DNA from: Sordaria brevicollis
Lineage: Eukaryota > Ascomycota > Sordariomycetes > Sordariales > Sordariaceae
DNA: 64,000 nucleotides
Direction of reading: 5' to 3'
NCBI GenBank assembly: GCA_033439795.1
Contig: JAUTDP010000001.1
Coordinates: forward strand, 2,542,001-2,606,000
The position numbers were made by a program, and so were the translations under genes. Under the pieces are notes generated by a model. The model saw nothing but the letters and a program-made list of their open reading frames with translations. It did not search any database and had not been told where the DNA came from. Of the stretch, positions 63,279 through 64,000 are shown one piece after another; position 1 is the stretch's first letter, and every line of letters starts with the position of its first letter.

Positions 63279-64000
63279 ATCCTCCTACCTTTTTTAATCC
63301 TTTAAACGTTTAAAGAATTATATAATATATTTAACGATTTTAAAATCTATTATTAATACGTTAAATTTAATAGTATTTCGAAGGATAATCCCCGTTATAA
63401 TAAAATTTTAAATTAAGGCCGGTTCGACGAATTAATAATTAAATATATTATAGGCCGCTATAAGGCGGATATTACCCGAATTATTATTATTACTATATTT
63501 ATAACGATTAATTAGCGTTAAAGTTTTAAAGGTATAAAGAAAATCTAAATAAGTAAGATTCTTATTCCCTAGTTAAATCTATAGCGCTAATATAGCATGG
63601 GGTCCATCTCCGATTCCCCGTAGGATAAAACCGTAGGCGTTAAACGCCCTAGATAAAAACCCCGGCTATATTTCCCAGCGTAGACCTATCCGCGCCGTTT
63701 CTTCGGCGTTTTACGATCGCGGTATATATTTACCGCTAATACGATTAATATCCGTCTTATCCCTTCTATTTACTATTACGCTAAAATATTAAACCGTTCC
63801 GCCTTTTTAATCCGCTGTCCCGTCCCGTCCCTTATTTATTATTATTTTTTACTTTTTACTCCTCCGCCCGTTTACCCTTTTAACCGTTATTAAACTTCCT
63901 AATTATTAAACTTTCCTTTATTCCTGTTATCCTTTTCCTCCCCCTATTATAATTACGTTTCTATTATAATTTATATTAACGTAAGGACCTCCCTCCTTTA
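63279..64000 (+). pseudogene. RIP-degraded remnant at the right edge
   Basis: If the foldback element and one copy of its flanking ATATTATA are removed, the plus-strand frame of the PIF1-like remnant can be continued as FNIIILLP, where helicases of this type often read GIAALLLP. Beyond about 63,450 I cannot follow it. A less AT-biased patch lies at about 63,590-63,720. The remnant runs off the window. Confidence 0.4.

Larger units (their letters stand above)
34630..64000. other. RIP-saturated AT-rich block (nested transposons)
   Basis: From about 34,630 to the window end the DNA is dominated by TA, AA and TT. CA and TG dinucleotides are almost absent over hundreds of bases while CG remains, which is the expected outcome of CpA-to-TpA RIP on both strands of repeated DNA. 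Translated remnants show Trp-to-stop (TGG to TAG/TAA), Gln-to-stop, Cys-to-Tyr and Asp-to-Asn changes at conserved positions. Short islands escape: parts of the LTRs of E2 and E3 and the foldback element at 62675-63270. The block probably extends beyond the right edge of the window and is likely heterochromatic. Confidence 0.95.

Overview
The window looks like nuclear DNA of a filamentous ascomycete (Pezizomycotina). The evidence is short 56-70 nt introns with GTRAGT-type donors and YAG acceptors, a C2H2/Zn(II)2Cys6 transcription factor, and a block of retrotransposons carrying the CpA-to-TpA signature of repeat-induced point mutation (RIP). I cannot name the species.

Region 1 (1 to about 34,630) has balanced base composition but is nearly a gene desert. 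I can support only two genes. One is a DUF92/TMEM19-family membrane protein (1050-2277, minus strand, one intron). The other is a transcription factor with two C2H2 fingers followed by a Zn2Cys6 cluster (16036-17544, plus strand, three exons); it is short and lacks the large regulatory domain often found after such DNA-binding regions. The rest is intergenic. It holds a MITE-like element with about 35-bp terminal inverted repeats flanked by TA (27182-27565), a degenerate minisatellite (about 18820-19210), small inverted repeats and a purine-rich tract.

Region 2 (about 34,630 to 64,000) is an extremely AT-rich, RIP-saturated block: CA and TG dinucleotides are almost absent over long stretches while CG persists. 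It contains three structurally complete Ty3/gypsy-type LTR retrotransposons, each with equal-length LTR pairs and a perfect 5-bp target-site duplication. E1 is 35278-43207 (minus, 286-bp LTRs, TSD CTTTT). E2 is 46309-53731 (plus, 240-bp LTRs, TSD AAAGC). E3 is 54754-61664 (minus, 292-bp LTRs, TSD ATCCC). All coding regions are broken by many stops, but zinc-knuckle, reverse transcriptase, integrase and (E2, E3) chromodomain signatures remain readable, so E2 and E3 are chromoviruses. E1 carries four tandem 132-bp (44-codon) repeats after its integrase.

E2 and E3 lie inside an older degraded unit whose conceptual reading frame can be followed across both insertion sites and which ends in a PIF1-like Walker A motif near 62,560. 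Just after that motif sits a GC-rich, RIP-free foldback element (62675-63270) with a paired 15-bp motif in each terminal inverted repeat and arms built of about 41-bp repeats. This element is the most novel-looking object in the window. All the mobile elements here appear inactive or non-autonomous; the only likely functional genes are the two in region 1.
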